From: Candidatus Marimicrobium litorale
Lineage (GTDB): Bacteria > Pseudomonadota > Gammaproteobacteria > Pseudomonadales > Halieaceae
Length of the DNA stretch: 64,000 bases
Direction: 5' to 3'
Assembly (NCBI RefSeq): GCF_026262645.1
Contig: NZ_SHNO01000001.1
Location: 2,108,001-2,172,000, forward strand
Shown: positions 34,576 through 43,953 of the stretch, piece by piece
How positions within the stretch are numbered: position 1 is the first letter of the stretch
How the letters are laid out: each line of letters starts with the position of its first letter
Notes under the pieces: generated by a model
Database searches by the model: none
What the model was told of the DNA's origin: nothing
What the model saw: the letters and a program-made list of their open reading frames with translations, nothing else
Program-made: the position numbers and the translations under genes

Positions 34576-37428
34576 TCAATCAGCCAGATAGGTGGCGTGA
34601 TCACGCTTGATCGCGGCGGCGGACTCAACTACCTCGAACCGCCCCTCAGGCAGCTTTCCCCGCCGCCCGGGCGCCACGACCTGCAGAGCATGCCGCTGAG
34701 CGATGAATACGTCGGCATAGTACGAGGTCCAGTCTTGCAGCGTGATCGCCTCTACCGCGGCAGCCATTGTCTCCCGTCCGGCAAAGTCGTACTCCTTACG
34801 CGCAATCGAACGCCAGTAATGCTCAGCCCGTTCCGCCAGGTTCTTATCCGGACGCAGGATATCGCTGATCAGCGCGGCCTTGTGACGCTTAAACTGCTCC
34901 AACTCAAGAAGCGGCGTGACACCGGTCATAAACGCCTGCATCGCCAAGGCCACCGCAGCGGCATCCGCCGAGGGTGACTGCACCAGCAGTAACAGACCAG
35001 GGACCTGTTCCCGGGGATAATTATAAGCGCCCACCACATAGCCCAGCTGCTGCTCTGTGCGCAACTGGTCGAAAAAGCCCGATGAGATGATCTGCGCTGT
35101 GAGTGCAGTCATGGCACGGTCATTCCAGGTGTCGCCATTGCCCTGCAGGTACCAGGCAACGACCGCATCGTCGTGGGGAATCGACACCGGGAACTGGATC
35201 GACTCGCTCGGTGCGAGCTTGAGAATCCTGCGTGGCGGCAACGCCGGTGCTGGACCTGCGTCGAGCACACCGTCGAGTAGTGCCGACACCTCTGCCACAC
35301 GGGCCTCGGGGTAATTGCCAAATATCAGCGCCTCCGCGCTGGCCTCCTTCCAAAAACCCGCTATGTAAGCGTCGAGGTCGGCAAGCTGTGTCGCCTGCAG
35401 TGCCTCGATCAAAACCTGCTCCCCCCAACTATTGTATTTGAGGGCCTCGTTAAGATCGTCCACCACCTGGCTGCTGGGCCGCTTGGCAACACTGTTTTCC
35501 AACGCGCGGATCATATCCTTACGTATATTGTCAAAGCGCTGCGCACTGTAGTCCGTCGCCTGCGCCTGCTCCAGCAAGCGCTGCAGTAGCAACTGCTGTT
35601 TGTCGGTGTAGCCGCCCAATCGCAAGCTGATACCTTCCGCATTTTTACTGAAACTGAAACTCATTCCCGCCAGTTGGGCCGGGTAGGCGAACTCATTCAG
35701 CCGGTCTGTCAAAAGAGCGGTGTACAACGCCACCCGTGCAGCCTGAGCGGCGCTCACACCCACTGCAGGCGAGCGGAAATTGATGTAGGTGACACCCCGG
35801 GGCACACGGAACTCCGCATCAGGCATGTACCAGATGCGCTGGCGCTCTGCTTCAAACGCTACCACCGGTATCGCGGGTAGCGCCTCAGGCAGCGCGACCA
35901 GCGCCACATTCTCGGCGATGAACTCGTTGGGGGCAGGCAGACGCATTGTACCCAGCACATCCGCATCGCTCGGGGCCGGCATCGGTGCTAACGGCTTCTG
36001 CGAGTAGGCCACCTGATAATACTGCGACACCTCGTCCCCCTCCACGGCCTGATCACTGAACATGACCAGTGCGTTCTCCGGGCGGATATACTCCAGTAAT
36101 TCTGCCAGCATCGCCGCCTCGTAGTCCTCCATCAGGTAGGGGCCGCGCAGGATATCCGACGCCTGATAGTGCTGCATACCGCTGGCCAGTGCACTGACAT
36201 AGCCCATGGGGCTGGATTGCTCCCGGAAGCGGAAACTCAATTCCGCCAGCCTCGACTGCTCCCGGTACATCCACTCCTGGGGGCCCTCCTTACGCAACAT
36301 GTCAGCGTAGGCAAACACCAGCTGCAAAATACGCTCTGGCTGCGCCGCGCCCTGCTCGGTCAGCGTTAAACCGAGACTGAACAAAGCACCACCATCCCAG
36401 GCAAAGCCCTCTCCGGCGCCAAGCGATTCCGCCAGCCCCTCCTCCTTCAGGCGCGAGAAAAGGCTGCCCTCCCCTTCATGGCCTATCAGATTGCCCACAT
36501 AAATTCCCGGTTTCACGCGATACTCGTCTCTGTAATCGGGAATCGGAAACGACACCGTCATCGTTCGCTGCGTGGCTAACGGCTGCAACTCCACCATAAG
36601 GGGCAGACGCGCGGGTTCAATCAGGGGTGCCTCAATCACCTCACGCGGCAAATCGCGATTGACAACCTGGCTGTAAAGCGGCCGCACCAGCGCCTCCAGT
36701 TCGTCAAGAGACTGTGACCCCAATACTGCCAGGCGCATAATATTGGAAGAGTAGTGTGTGTTGTAGAACGCCACCATGTCATCGCGAATGGTCGCGTCGG
36801 GGCGATCCGCCAGGGTCTCCAGCGTTCCGACGGAGAACTGGCTGTAGGGATGCTCAGGATTCATTACCTCCTGCAAAACATCCAATTCGCGGCGCTCATC
36901 GCTTTTCAGGCCCATCTGGTATTCCGCCTCGACCGCGTTTTTTTCCCGGTCCACATACGCGACATCAAACCGGGGCGCGATAAAGAACTGCGCAAAGCGG
37001 TCGAGTGCCTCTGGCAGATAATCCGCATTGATATCGAAGAAATAGTTGGTGTTACCGAAACTGGTATAGGCGTTGTGGGAACCGCCGTGCTCCGCGATGA
37101 AACGCTGGTATTCGCCGGAGTCCGGGTACTTGTCAGTGCCGAGGAACAGCATGTGCTCGAGGAAATGCGCCATGCCCGCGCGGCCCTTCGGATTATCGCC
37201 GCTGCCGATACGCACATCCAGTGCTGCGGCCGCCTTGGGCGCGCCGGGATCGGAGATCAACAACACCTGCAGCTGGTTGTTCAGGGTCAGCAGTCGATAT
37301 TGGTAATCGTCGTTGGGGCTTTTTACGGGTTGAGGCCCCTGCGGTAATGACGAGCACGCTGTGAGCGCAGCAAGGCTGATGCTGCATAAAAAGGCGCGTA
37401 AATTCAGCCGGGGATTGATCCGGGACAT
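34576..37428 (-). CDS. M16 family zinc metallopeptidase (pitrilysin-like), lipoprotein
   Basis: 950 residues, close to pitrilysin/insulysin length. The signal peptide ends in lipobox LTAC with Cys25 as the lipidated residue, so the protein is anchored in the envelope. The inverted zinc motif HFLEH is at His88-His92, and the third zinc ligand is the Glu in NAVEAEYQ about 76 residues on. Four half-domains of the M16 fold fill the length. The ATG 37428 is chosen because GGAG lies upstream and the signal peptide then starts normally; the frame continues to 37551. A periplasmic peptide-degrading role is likely. Confidence 0.9.
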   Translation of the reverse strand: MSRINPRLNLRAFLCSISLAALTACSSLPQGPQPVKSPNDDYQYRLLTLNNQLQVLLISDPGAPKAAAALDVRIGSGDNPKGRAGMAHFLEHMLFLGTDKYPDSGEYQRFIAEHGGSHNAYTSFGNTNYFFDINADYLPEALDRFAQFFIAPRFDVAYVDREKNAVEAEYQMGLKSDERRELDVLQEVMNPEHPYSQFSVGTLETLADRPDATIRDDMVAFYNTHYSSNIMRLAVLGSQSLDELEALVRPLYSQVVNRDLPREVIEAPLIEPARLPLMVELQPLATQRTMTVSFPIPDYRDEYRVKPGIYVGNLIGHEGEGSLFSRLKEEGLAESLGAGEGFAWDGGALFSLGLTLTEQGAAQPERILQLVFAYADMLRKEGPQEWMYREQSRLAELSFRFREQSSPMGYVSALASGMQHYQASDILRGPYLMEDYEAAMLAELLEYIRPENALVMFSDQAVEGDEVSQYYQVAYSQKPLAPMPAPSDADVLGTMRLPAPNEFIAENVALVALPEALPAIPVVAFEAERQRIWYMPDAEFRVPRGVTYINFRSPAVGVSAAQAARVALYTALLTDRLNEFAYPAQLAGMSFSFSKNAEGISLRLGGYTDKQQLLLQRLLEQAQATDYSAQRFDNIRKDMIRALENSVAKRPSSQVVDDLNEALKYNSWGEQVLIEALQATQLADLDAYIAGFWKEASAEALIFGNYPEARVAEVSALLDGVLDAGPAPALPPRRILKLAPSESIQFPVSIPHDDAVVAWYLQGNGDTWNDRAMTALTAQIISSGFFDQLRTEQQLGYVVGAYNYPREQVPGLLLLVQSPSADAAAVALAMQAFMTGVTPLLELEQFKRHKAALISDILRPDKNLAERAEHYWRSIARKEYDFAGRETMAAAVEAITLQDWTSYYADVFIAQRHALQVVAPGRRGKLPEGRFEVVESAAAIKRDHATYLAD

Positions 37429-37451
37429 GTGTGACTCCATCAAATGTATAC

Positions 37452-38525
37452 CTACTGATCGACCGCTGAAACCGCGCTTCCGGCGCGGGGCCAGGCATTG
37501 ATAATGGCCTTGATCATGGTGGCCAGAGGGATCGCGAAAAATACACCCCACATACCCCAGATACCGCCGAAAAAAAGCACTGCCAGAATAATCGCCACCG
37601 GATGCAGATTAACAGCCTCTGAGAACAACAAAGGTACCAGCACATTACCGTCTAACGCCTGAATGACCATATAGACCACAAGCATGTAATAAAATTCCGC
37701 GGTCAGACCCCATTGGAAAAACCCTACCAGAGCCACCGGCAAGGTCACCAGAGTCGCTCCAATGTAGGGGATAATCACTGATACACCCACCAGCACGCCC
37801 AACAGGACTGCGTACTGCAAGCCCAGCCATGCAAAGGCGAAGTAGGTGACAGAACCAATGACCAGAATTTCCAGCACCTTCCCCCTGGCGTAGTTGGCAA
37901 ACTGCTGGTCCATCTCGCGCCAGATGCTGCGCAGCAGCGGCCTCTCTGTCGGCAGGAAACCACCAAACCAGGCAAAAATTTGATGCCCGTCCTTGAGGAA
38001 AAAGAACACCAACAGGGGAATCAGTATAAGGTAAACCATGACGGTAAGGATCGAGGGTATCCATGCGAGAGAACTGGTCACCAGAGCGGGGCCCAGCCCG
38101 GCCAACTCACTCTGCGCCAGGGATATCAGCTCCCTTACCTGCGCTTCCGATAAAAACTGCGGGTAGCGCTCGGGAAGAATACTGAGAATTTCCTGCCCCC
38201 GGGACAACATGCCCGGCAGCTCCCCTACAAGGCCCAGCGTCTGGCGCCACACAAGCGGCAGGATAGCCAGACAAAAGCCGAAAAACGCACCGACAAAGAC
38301 GAGGTAGGACACCGCCACACCCAGCCACGTTGGCAGACCGAGGCGTTCCAGTCGACCGGACAGGCCCTGGGCCAGGTAAGCCAGCACAATGGCGGCCAAC
38401 ACGGGAGCCAGGATATCGCCAATGGTCATTAGCAAAACCACTGACAGAGTCAGCAGCACCAGGAGCAAGACTGACTCTTCCTCGGACAGGTACCGTTTGT
38501 ACCACTTCCTGAAAATTTCCAGCAT
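37452..38525 (-). CDS. AI-2E/PerM family membrane transporter
   Basis: A 357-residue polytopic protein with about eight helices. The pattern of two N-terminal hairpins, a soluble segment (about 90-150), then FFFLKDGHQIFAWFGG, SVTYFAFAWLGLQYAVLLGV and GGIWGMWGVFFAIPLATMIKAI is that of the AI-2E exporter-like (PerM) family. Members move varied substrates or act as sodium/proton antiporters, so the name does not fix the substrate. It lies 23 bases ahead of the M16 peptidase gene, probably cotranscribed. Confidence 0.87.
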   Translation of the reverse strand: MLEIFRKWYKRYLSEEESVLLLVLLTLSVVLLMTIGDILAPVLAAIVLAYLAQGLSGRLERLGLPTWLGVAVSYLVFVGAFFGFCLAILPLVWRQTLGLVGELPGMLSRGQEILSILPERYPQFLSEAQVRELISLAQSELAGLGPALVTSSLAWIPSILTVMVYLILIPLLVFFFLKDGHQIFAWFGGFLPTERPLLRSIWREMDQQFANYARGKVLEILVIGSVTYFAFAWLGLQYAVLLGVLVGVSVIIPYIGATLVTLPVALVGFFQWGLTAEFYYMLVVYMVIQALDGNVLVPLLFSEAVNLHPVAIILAVLFFGGIWGMWGVFFAIPLATMIKAIINAWPRAGSAVSAVDQ

Positions 38526-38608
38526 GTAAGATCCGTAATCCCGCGCGCGGTTTCACCCATTCTGACGGCTTTGCCAACCAAACAAAAGCGATTAAGGCCC
38601 GCGGCGGC

Positions 38609-38836
38609 TCAGGCTTTCTCGATGAGGTAAGTGAACACGCCATCCTGTTCTGCGCTTTCCAGCAATCGATGGCCGGTCTGCTCAGCAAATACCCGAAAAT
38701 CCCGCACCGAGCCGCTATCGGTAGCCAACACCCGCACACGCTGGCCCGACTGCAGGCCATTCAGGGCCCGCTTTGCCATCAGCAGCGGCATAGGGCAGGC
38801 GTGGCCGGTTGCATCCACTTGTGTTATCTCTGTCAC
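38609..38836 (-). CDS. tusA: Sulfurtransferase TusA-like protein
   Basis: A 75-residue SirA/TusA fold protein with the persulfide-carrying cysteine in GHACPMPLL (Cys14 of the CPxP motif). TusA relays sulfur for tRNA 2-thiouridine and other thio-cofactors. It is 83 bases ahead of the transporter gene and transcribed the same way. The sequence is of normal length with no fusion domain. Confidence 0.88.
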   Translation of the reverse strand: MTEITQVDATGHACPMPLLMAKRALNGLQSGQRVRVLATDSGSVRDFRVFAEQTGHRLLESAEQDGVFTYLIEKA

Positions 38837-38985
38837 GGCGCATCGTCTCGGGCATTTGGGCGCAGTATACGCGACCGCGGCAAATATCTCTGCACAGCGC
38901 CGCTGGCCCCTGCCGTTAAGCCGCTCGCCACGGGGTTCAACAAACAGCAGCGGGTTGGTTATACTCTGTGTATCGAGGAGGAACT

Positions 38986-39363
38986 ATGAATAAATGGATT
39001 CGCATACTGATCGTGTTACCGGCCCTGCTCTTTGTAGTCATGGGTCTGCGCTGGGCCACTGATCCCGGCGGGGCTGCGGACCAGCTGGGCATGACCCTGA
39101 TGACAGGCGCCGGCCTGAGCGCCCAGATTGGCGATGTCGGGGGCATGTTCCTGTCGATGGGCATCATGATGCTAATCGGCAGTGCGACTGCCAACCGGGT
39201 CTGGCTGTGCGCTCCCGCGCTGTTGCTGGGTCTGATCGCGACATTCCGCGTGATTGCATGGGTTGCGCACGGCGCAGCGCTCACACCGGACACTATTGCG
39301 GTCGAGGTAATCGTCGCCAGCCTGCTGCTGTTCGCCGCCACACGAATTACACCGGGCAACTAG
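38986..39363 (+). CDS. Small four-helix membrane protein of unknown function (DUF4345-like)
   Basis: A 125-residue integral membrane protein starting at ATG 38986 behind a very good GAGGAGGA site (a frame extension to 38968 is unneeded). Helices lie at about 3-22, 35-60, 65-85 and 96-118. The pattern [15 protein letters not shown] and [15 protein letters not shown] resembles DUF4345-type proteins. No catalytic motif is seen. It is divergent from tusA. Confidence 0.7.
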   Translation: MNKWIRILIVLPALLFVVMGLRWATDPGGAADQLGMTLMTGAGLSAQIGDVGGMFLSMGIMMLIGSATANRVWLCAPALLLGLIATFRVIAWVAHGAALTPDTIAVEVIVASLLLFAATRITPGN

Positions 39364-39419
39364 CCGCCAGCACAGCAGCGCAGGCTAAACCACCCACACT
39401 CGCCAGGAGTAACATTATT

Positions 39420-40604
39420 ATGTCCGTCACACTGGGCTCCCCCCTCTGCCCCAACGCGCGCAAAGTCATGCTGTGCGGCGCCGGCGAACTCGGCAAGGAA
39501 GTCGTTATCGAATTACAGCGCCTCGGTGTTGAAGTCATCGCCGTAGATCGCTACGAAAACGCGCCGGCAATGCAGGTAGCGCATCGCTGCCACGTGATCA
39601 ACATGCTGGACGGAGACGCGCTGCGTGCCGTGATCGAGCGGGAAAAGCCAGATCTTGTCGTGCCAGAAATCGAGGCGATTGCCACGGACACGCTGGCAGC
39701 TCTGGAAGAAGAGGGCTTTACCATCATACCCACCGCTCGCGCCACCCAGTTAACCATGAACCGGGAGGGTATACGCCGACTCGCCGCGGAAGAACTAGGG
39801 CTTCAAACCAGCCCCTATGTCTTTGCTGCAACGAAAGAGGATTATCTGAAAGGCATTGAGGATGTGGGGTTGCCCTGCATCATCAAACCCATTATGAGCT
39901 CCTCCGGTAAAGGCCAGACACTGGTGAAAGAAACAGGCGATGTTGACGCCGCCTGGGACTATGCCCAAAAAGGTGGCCGCGCCGGCAAGGGCAAAGTCAT
40001 TGTGGAGGGTTTTGTGGATTTCGATTTTGAAATCACGCTGCTGACGGTGCGGCACCGCGATGGTACATCCTTCTGCGCACCCATTGGCCACCGTCAGGAG
40101 GGGGGTGATTATCAGGAAAGCTGGCAGCCCCAAGCCATGTCGGATGCCGCGCTGAGCGCAGCACAGGATATGGCCGAAAAAGTAACCTCCGCTCTCGGTG
40201 GCAAAGGCTTGTTCGGTGTAGAGCTGTTCATCAAAAACGATACGGTCATCTTCAGTGAAGTCTCTCCAAGGCCTCACGATACGGGTTTGGTGACCCTGGT
40301 GTCACAGGATCTGTCTGAGTTTGCCCTGCACGCCCGCGCCATTCTCGATCTGCCTATCCCGACCATCCGCCAGAACGGACCCGCCGCATCCAGTGTCATT
40401 CTGGTGAAAGGCGACAGCAGCGACGTGCAATTCTCGGGTCTCGAAAACGCATTGGCTGTAGCCGACACGCAGCTGCGCCTGTTCGGCAAGCCGGAAGTAT
40501 CAGGCGCACGACGTATGGGCGTCGCGCTCGCGGTGGCAGATTCCGTCGAGGCCGCCCGGGACAATGCTAACGCGGCAGCGGCGGCGGTAAACGTCACGCT
40601 CTAG
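39420..40604 (+). CDS. purT: Formate-dependent phosphoribosylglycinamide formyltransferase PurT
   Basis: An ATP-grasp enzyme of 394 residues making formyl-GAR from formate, GAR and ATP in purine synthesis. It shows [21 protein letters not shown] near the start, [42 protein letters not shown], and [16 protein letters not shown] near the end, all PurT hallmarks. The ATG 39420 is preferred, with CCAGGAG upstream; an ORF extension to 39207 would overlap the preceding gene. Confidence 0.95.
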   Translation: MSVTLGSPLCPNARKVMLCGAGELGKEVVIELQRLGVEVIAVDRYENAPAMQVAHRCHVINMLDGDALRAVIEREKPDLVVPEIEAIATDTLAALEEEGFTIIPTARATQLTMNREGIRRLAAEELGLQTSPYVFAATKEDYLKGIEDVGLPCIIKPIMSSSGKGQTLVKETGDVDAAWDYAQKGGRAGKGKVIVEGFVDFDFEITLLTVRHRDGTSFCAPIGHRQEGGDYQESWQPQAMSDAALSAAQDMAEKVTSALGGKGLFGVELFIKNDTVIFSEVSPRPHDTGLVTLVSQDLSEFALHARAILDLPIPTIRQNGPAASSVILVKGDSSDVQFSGLENALAVADTQLRLFGKPEVSGARRMGVALAVADSVEAARDNANAAAAAVNVTL

Positions 40605-40636
40605 CGTGAGGCGGGCTATTCGCTCACACGACTCAG

Positions 40637-40657
40637 CGACGCCCGACGCCCGACGCC
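40637..40657. repeat. Three tandem copies of a 7-bp unit
   Basis: CGACGCC repeats three times exactly between purT and the next ligase gene. It does not form a good hairpin. Likely a slippage microsatellite. Confidence 0.8.
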
Positions 40658-40742
40658 AGCGCGTATTGCCTGAGATGGGATAACCCGTTTCTATTCCTTC
40701 GGTTCAAATAGTCGGCAGAGGCCGATTGCCACATCTGGTAAC

Positions 40743-42338
40743 ATGGCCGCCCGACGAAAACCTCTGAAAGCGCTCGCCATGAAAACCAATATCGGATTGT
40801 TCCTGAAAAAACGTGCAGAAATCTGCCCCAATCGCGAGGCCGTAGTGGAATACGAGCGTGATCGCCGGTTTACTTTTGCCGAACTCAATGCTCGCTCAAA
40901 CCGGGTCGCGAATGCACTGCTTGAAGCGGGCATAAAGCCCGGAGACCGGGTTGCGACCCTGTTAAAAAATGGCGTTGAATTTATCGAGACCTATTTTGCG
41001 GTCGCTAAAATTGGTGCTGTCTTCGTGCCGCTGAACTGGCGACTGGTCGCAGCTGAGCTCAGCTATATTCTCGGCGATAGCGGCGCGAGGGCACTGGTCT
41101 ACGATTCAGATTTTGACGACACGGTGAATAAGCTGGCCGAAGGCGAGGCTGACGCGCTCGATGTCATCCTTTGGTTGCGTCGGGAAAACGCCGACGGAGG
41201 CGCACCGGCATGGGCTACCGACTACGAACAATTAACCGGTGGCATGTGCGCGGACGAACCACCAGTGGGCGCCTGGGATGATGACAATCTGTTCATCATG
41301 TACACCTCCGGCACAACGGGCCGGCCCAAAGGGGTAGTGCATTCTCACGAGGGTATGCTCTGGTCACAACTCACCAGTATGAGCACCTCCGATATGCGCG
41401 ACGGGGATCGCTGGTTGCTGGCTATGCCCATGTTCCACGTCGGCACTATGAGCCCCGCATCATTGCTGGTGCACCGTGGTGGCGGCGGGGTCATTATGCG
41501 TGAGCTGGATATCGGCGAAATGTTTCGTTGTATCGAACAGGAAAAGGTCACTATTTTTATGGCAGTCCCCGCCATGCTGCAGTTTATGCTGGTGGTGCCA
41601 GAGCGTAAGGAATGTGATATCTCCTCCGTGCGCTGGATCGCGACCGGCGCAGCGCCGGTGCCAGTTTCGCTGCTGCGAGAATACGAGACGCTGGGTATCC
41701 GCATCTGCCAGGCTTACGGTCTCACCGAGTCCTGCGGCCCAGGCACGCTGCTGCTGCCGGAAGATGCTGAAGCAAAAGTAGGCTCCTGTGGTAAACCGCA
41801 AATGCACACGGAGATAAAGATCGTCGACGGAGAAGGCAACACCATACCCATGGGCTCGGAGGAAGCCGGAGAGCTGCTTATTACGGGACGCCACATGATG
41901 AAAGAGTACTGGAACAAGCCCGAGGCGACGGCCGAAACGCTGAGAGACGGGTGGCTTTACACCGGCGATATCTGCACTTGGGATGCGGACGGTTTTGTTA
42001 CCGTTTGCGATCGGAAAAAAGACATGATTATTTCCGGCGGCGAGAACATTTACCCAGCGGAGCTTGAAAACGTCTTGGCTGCCTGCCCCGATGTGCAGGA
42101 AGCTGCCGTCATCGGTGTCGCCTCACAAAAATGGGGAGAAACCCCACTGGCGTTAGTCGTCCCGGCGCCCGACGCCAAACCCACGGCAGAATCCCTCAAG
42201 GCTTATTGCAAAGAGAATCTTGCAAGCTACAAGGTGCCGCAGCTCTTTGAACTGGTGGATGCGCTACCGCGGAATCCGTCCGGTAAACTGTTGAAGCCGG
42301 AACTGCGCGAACGTTTTCCAGGCCCGGCGCCGTTCTAG
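40743..42338 (+). CDS. Acyl-CoA ligase (FadD-type, long-chain/aryl acid)
   Basis: An ANL ligase, 531 residues from ATG 40743; MKTNIGLFLKKRAE at 40779 is an alternative start with a more usual N-terminus. It has YTSGTTGRPKGVVHSHEGML, MPMFHVGTMSPASLLV, ICQAYGLTESCG, LYTGDICTWDADG, and the catalytic Lys in NPSGKLLKPELRE. The pattern resembles FadD13/FadD5-like ligases. It stands alone between purT and a GPH-type transporter gene that converges with it 16 bases away. Confidence 0.85.
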   Translation: MAARRKPLKALAMKTNIGLFLKKRAEICPNREAVVEYERDRRFTFAELNARSNRVANALLEAGIKPGDRVATLLKNGVEFIETYFAVAKIGAVFVPLNWRLVAAELSYILGDSGARALVYDSDFDDTVNKLAEGEADALDVILWLRRENADGGAPAWATDYEQLTGGMCADEPPVGAWDDDNLFIMYTSGTTGRPKGVVHSHEGMLWSQLTSMSTSDMRDGDRWLLAMPMFHVGTMSPASLLVHRGGGGVIMRELDIGEMFRCIEQEKVTIFMAVPAMLQFMLVVPERKECDISSVRWIATGAAPVPVSLLREYETLGIRICQAYGLTESCGPGTLLLPEDAEAKVGSCGKPQMHTEIKIVDGEGNTIPMGSEEAGELLITGRHMMKEYWNKPEATAETLRDGWLYTGDICTWDADGFVTVCDRKKDMIISGGENIYPAELENVLAACPDVQEAAVIGVASQKWGETPLALVVPAPDAKPTAESLKAYCKENLASYKVPQLFELVDALPRNPSGKLLKPELRERFPGPAPF

Positions 42339-42353
42339 AAACCGCGCCAAAAT

Positions 42354-43775
42354 CTATTCGTTCGATACTCTCTCCTGGAGCCTCCGACGAATTTGCGCCA
42401 AATCTTCCCGCGTCATGCGCACTTTGAGATAAAACGCGCCACCCACCAGAGCCATGCCGCCCGTGAGGACAATGGTGAACCAACCCAGCTGCTGCAATAC
42501 CTCTGCCGCCACTGAGCCCGGTTCTAGACCCGGGCTCAGCCCGACAAGGTCAATCACCACCCCTGCCAGCATCGCACCAAGACCTGTTGTCGCTTTTAAC
42601 AGGAAGGCCCCCGCGGCGAAAAATACGCCCTCCTGGCGCCTACCCGTCGCAAGTTCCTGCTCATCGAGCAGATCTGCCGTGAGTGACGCCGTGACCACAT
42701 GCAGGGTGACTAACGCGAATACGCCAACACCGGTGGTGCACAGAACCCAAAGATAGATCAGCGTGACCCCGTTTGGCGGCAGAAAACCCAGCAGACGCGC
42801 GCCCAGAGAAATAAAGACATTCAGCGCGAGTAATACACAGGCGGCCAATAGCATACGCGGCTTGTCTACACGTTGTCCTATCCGCGCCAACACACCGAAG
42901 CCCAGCAGGGTTGCAATGAACGTGGGTATCACCATACCTGCCAGCTGATCAGTGGAGAGCTCCCAAAAATAAGTTCCAATATAGAGCGACAGCGTAGCGT
43001 AGACACCCGCGGCGATACCGAAGGCGAGTCCGGCGCAGGTCACGAGCAAGAATTTGCGGTTGCTGAACGCCACGCGCATATCCGTTATGGGCCGCAGGAG
43101 GCTGAAGGGCCCATCATCCGCGTCCGCCTGCGGCAGGTGGGGAATAGTCGAGCGTGTACCCAACACGCAAATAACAACAGTCACGCCGGCTAAAACGGCC
43201 GACAACACACCGTACTCAACGTAGTTAGCCTGCACCAGACGACCGTCCACATCACTATTGGACTGGAAGATCACGGCAAAACCGATGGCCGGCATCAACA
43301 TGCCAGCAAGCCACGCCATCGTCACCCGCGCCTTGGCAATGATTGTGCGCTCATCGTAGTCGGCAGATAACTCTGCCCCCATAGCGCTGTAAGGAATAAA
43401 GTAAATCGTTAGAAATGTGCGCAACAGGATTGAGACACCGAGCAACCAGATGAAGATTCCCATTTGCTCCAGATCGTCCGGGGGATTGAACAACGCAAGA
43501 AATAACAGGGCTGTGGGCAGACCGCCTGCGACAAGCAGCGGATGCCGCCGCCCCCAGCGCGTGCGCAGGGTATCGGACCAGCTGCCCACCACCGGGTCCG
43601 AGATGGCATCCCAGGTAAGCGCAACAAACATCGCTAACCCCGTCAGCGTGCCACTCAAACCCAGCACCTGCGTGTAATAAAAAACAACGAAGTTGACGAA
43701 GGCCGCATCTTTTACCGAAAAAGGCATATTGCCAATGGCATAAGACCATTTTTCGAGACCGGTTAACTTTCGCAT
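42354..43775 (-). CDS. GPH-type MFS sodium/proton symporter
   Basis: 473 residues from ATG 43775 with 12 helices. MRKLTGLEKWSYAIGNMPFSVKDAAFVNFVVFYYTQVLG is split here only for length: the segments LTGLEKWSYAIGNMPFS, TWDAISDPVVGSWSDTLRTR and WGRRHPLLVAGG are the glycoside-pentoside-hexuronide symporter signature. Substrate is unknown; some relatives carry bile acids or sulfated sugars. The frame extends upstream to 43937 but is unlikely to be used. Divergent from the PQQ dehydrogenase gene across 178 bases. Confidence 0.87.
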   Translation of the reverse strand: MRKLTGLEKWSYAIGNMPFSVKDAAFVNFVVFYYTQVLGLSGTLTGLAMFVALTWDAISDPVVGSWSDTLRTRWGRRHPLLVAGGLPTALLFLALFNPPDDLEQMGIFIWLLGVSILLRTFLTIYFIPYSAMGAELSADYDERTIIAKARVTMAWLAGMLMPAIGFAVIFQSNSDVDGRLVQANYVEYGVLSAVLAGVTVVICVLGTRSTIPHLPQADADDGPFSLLRPITDMRVAFSNRKFLLVTCAGLAFGIAAGVYATLSLYIGTYFWELSTDQLAGMVIPTFIATLLGFGVLARIGQRVDKPRMLLAACVLLALNVFISLGARLLGFLPPNGVTLIYLWVLCTTGVGVFALVTLHVVTASLTADLLDEQELATGRRQEGVFFAAGAFLLKATTGLGAMLAGVVIDLVGLSPGLEPGSVAAEVLQQLGWFTIVLTGGMALVGGAFYLKVRMTREDLAQIRRRLQERVSNE

Positions 43776-43953
43776 GCAGTGCCCTCGCCGACCGCACTCG
43801 TCATGGTCATCGGCTTTATAAAACAGTAATAGAACAGGCCAGCCAGTCGACCACATTCGGGAGATGCAGTCAAAGCGCGCACGACACATGCGAGCCGGTT
43901 CTGACCCGGGCAGCGCATTTGTGGGCAGCCTCGACACAGGTTACATTAGCCGT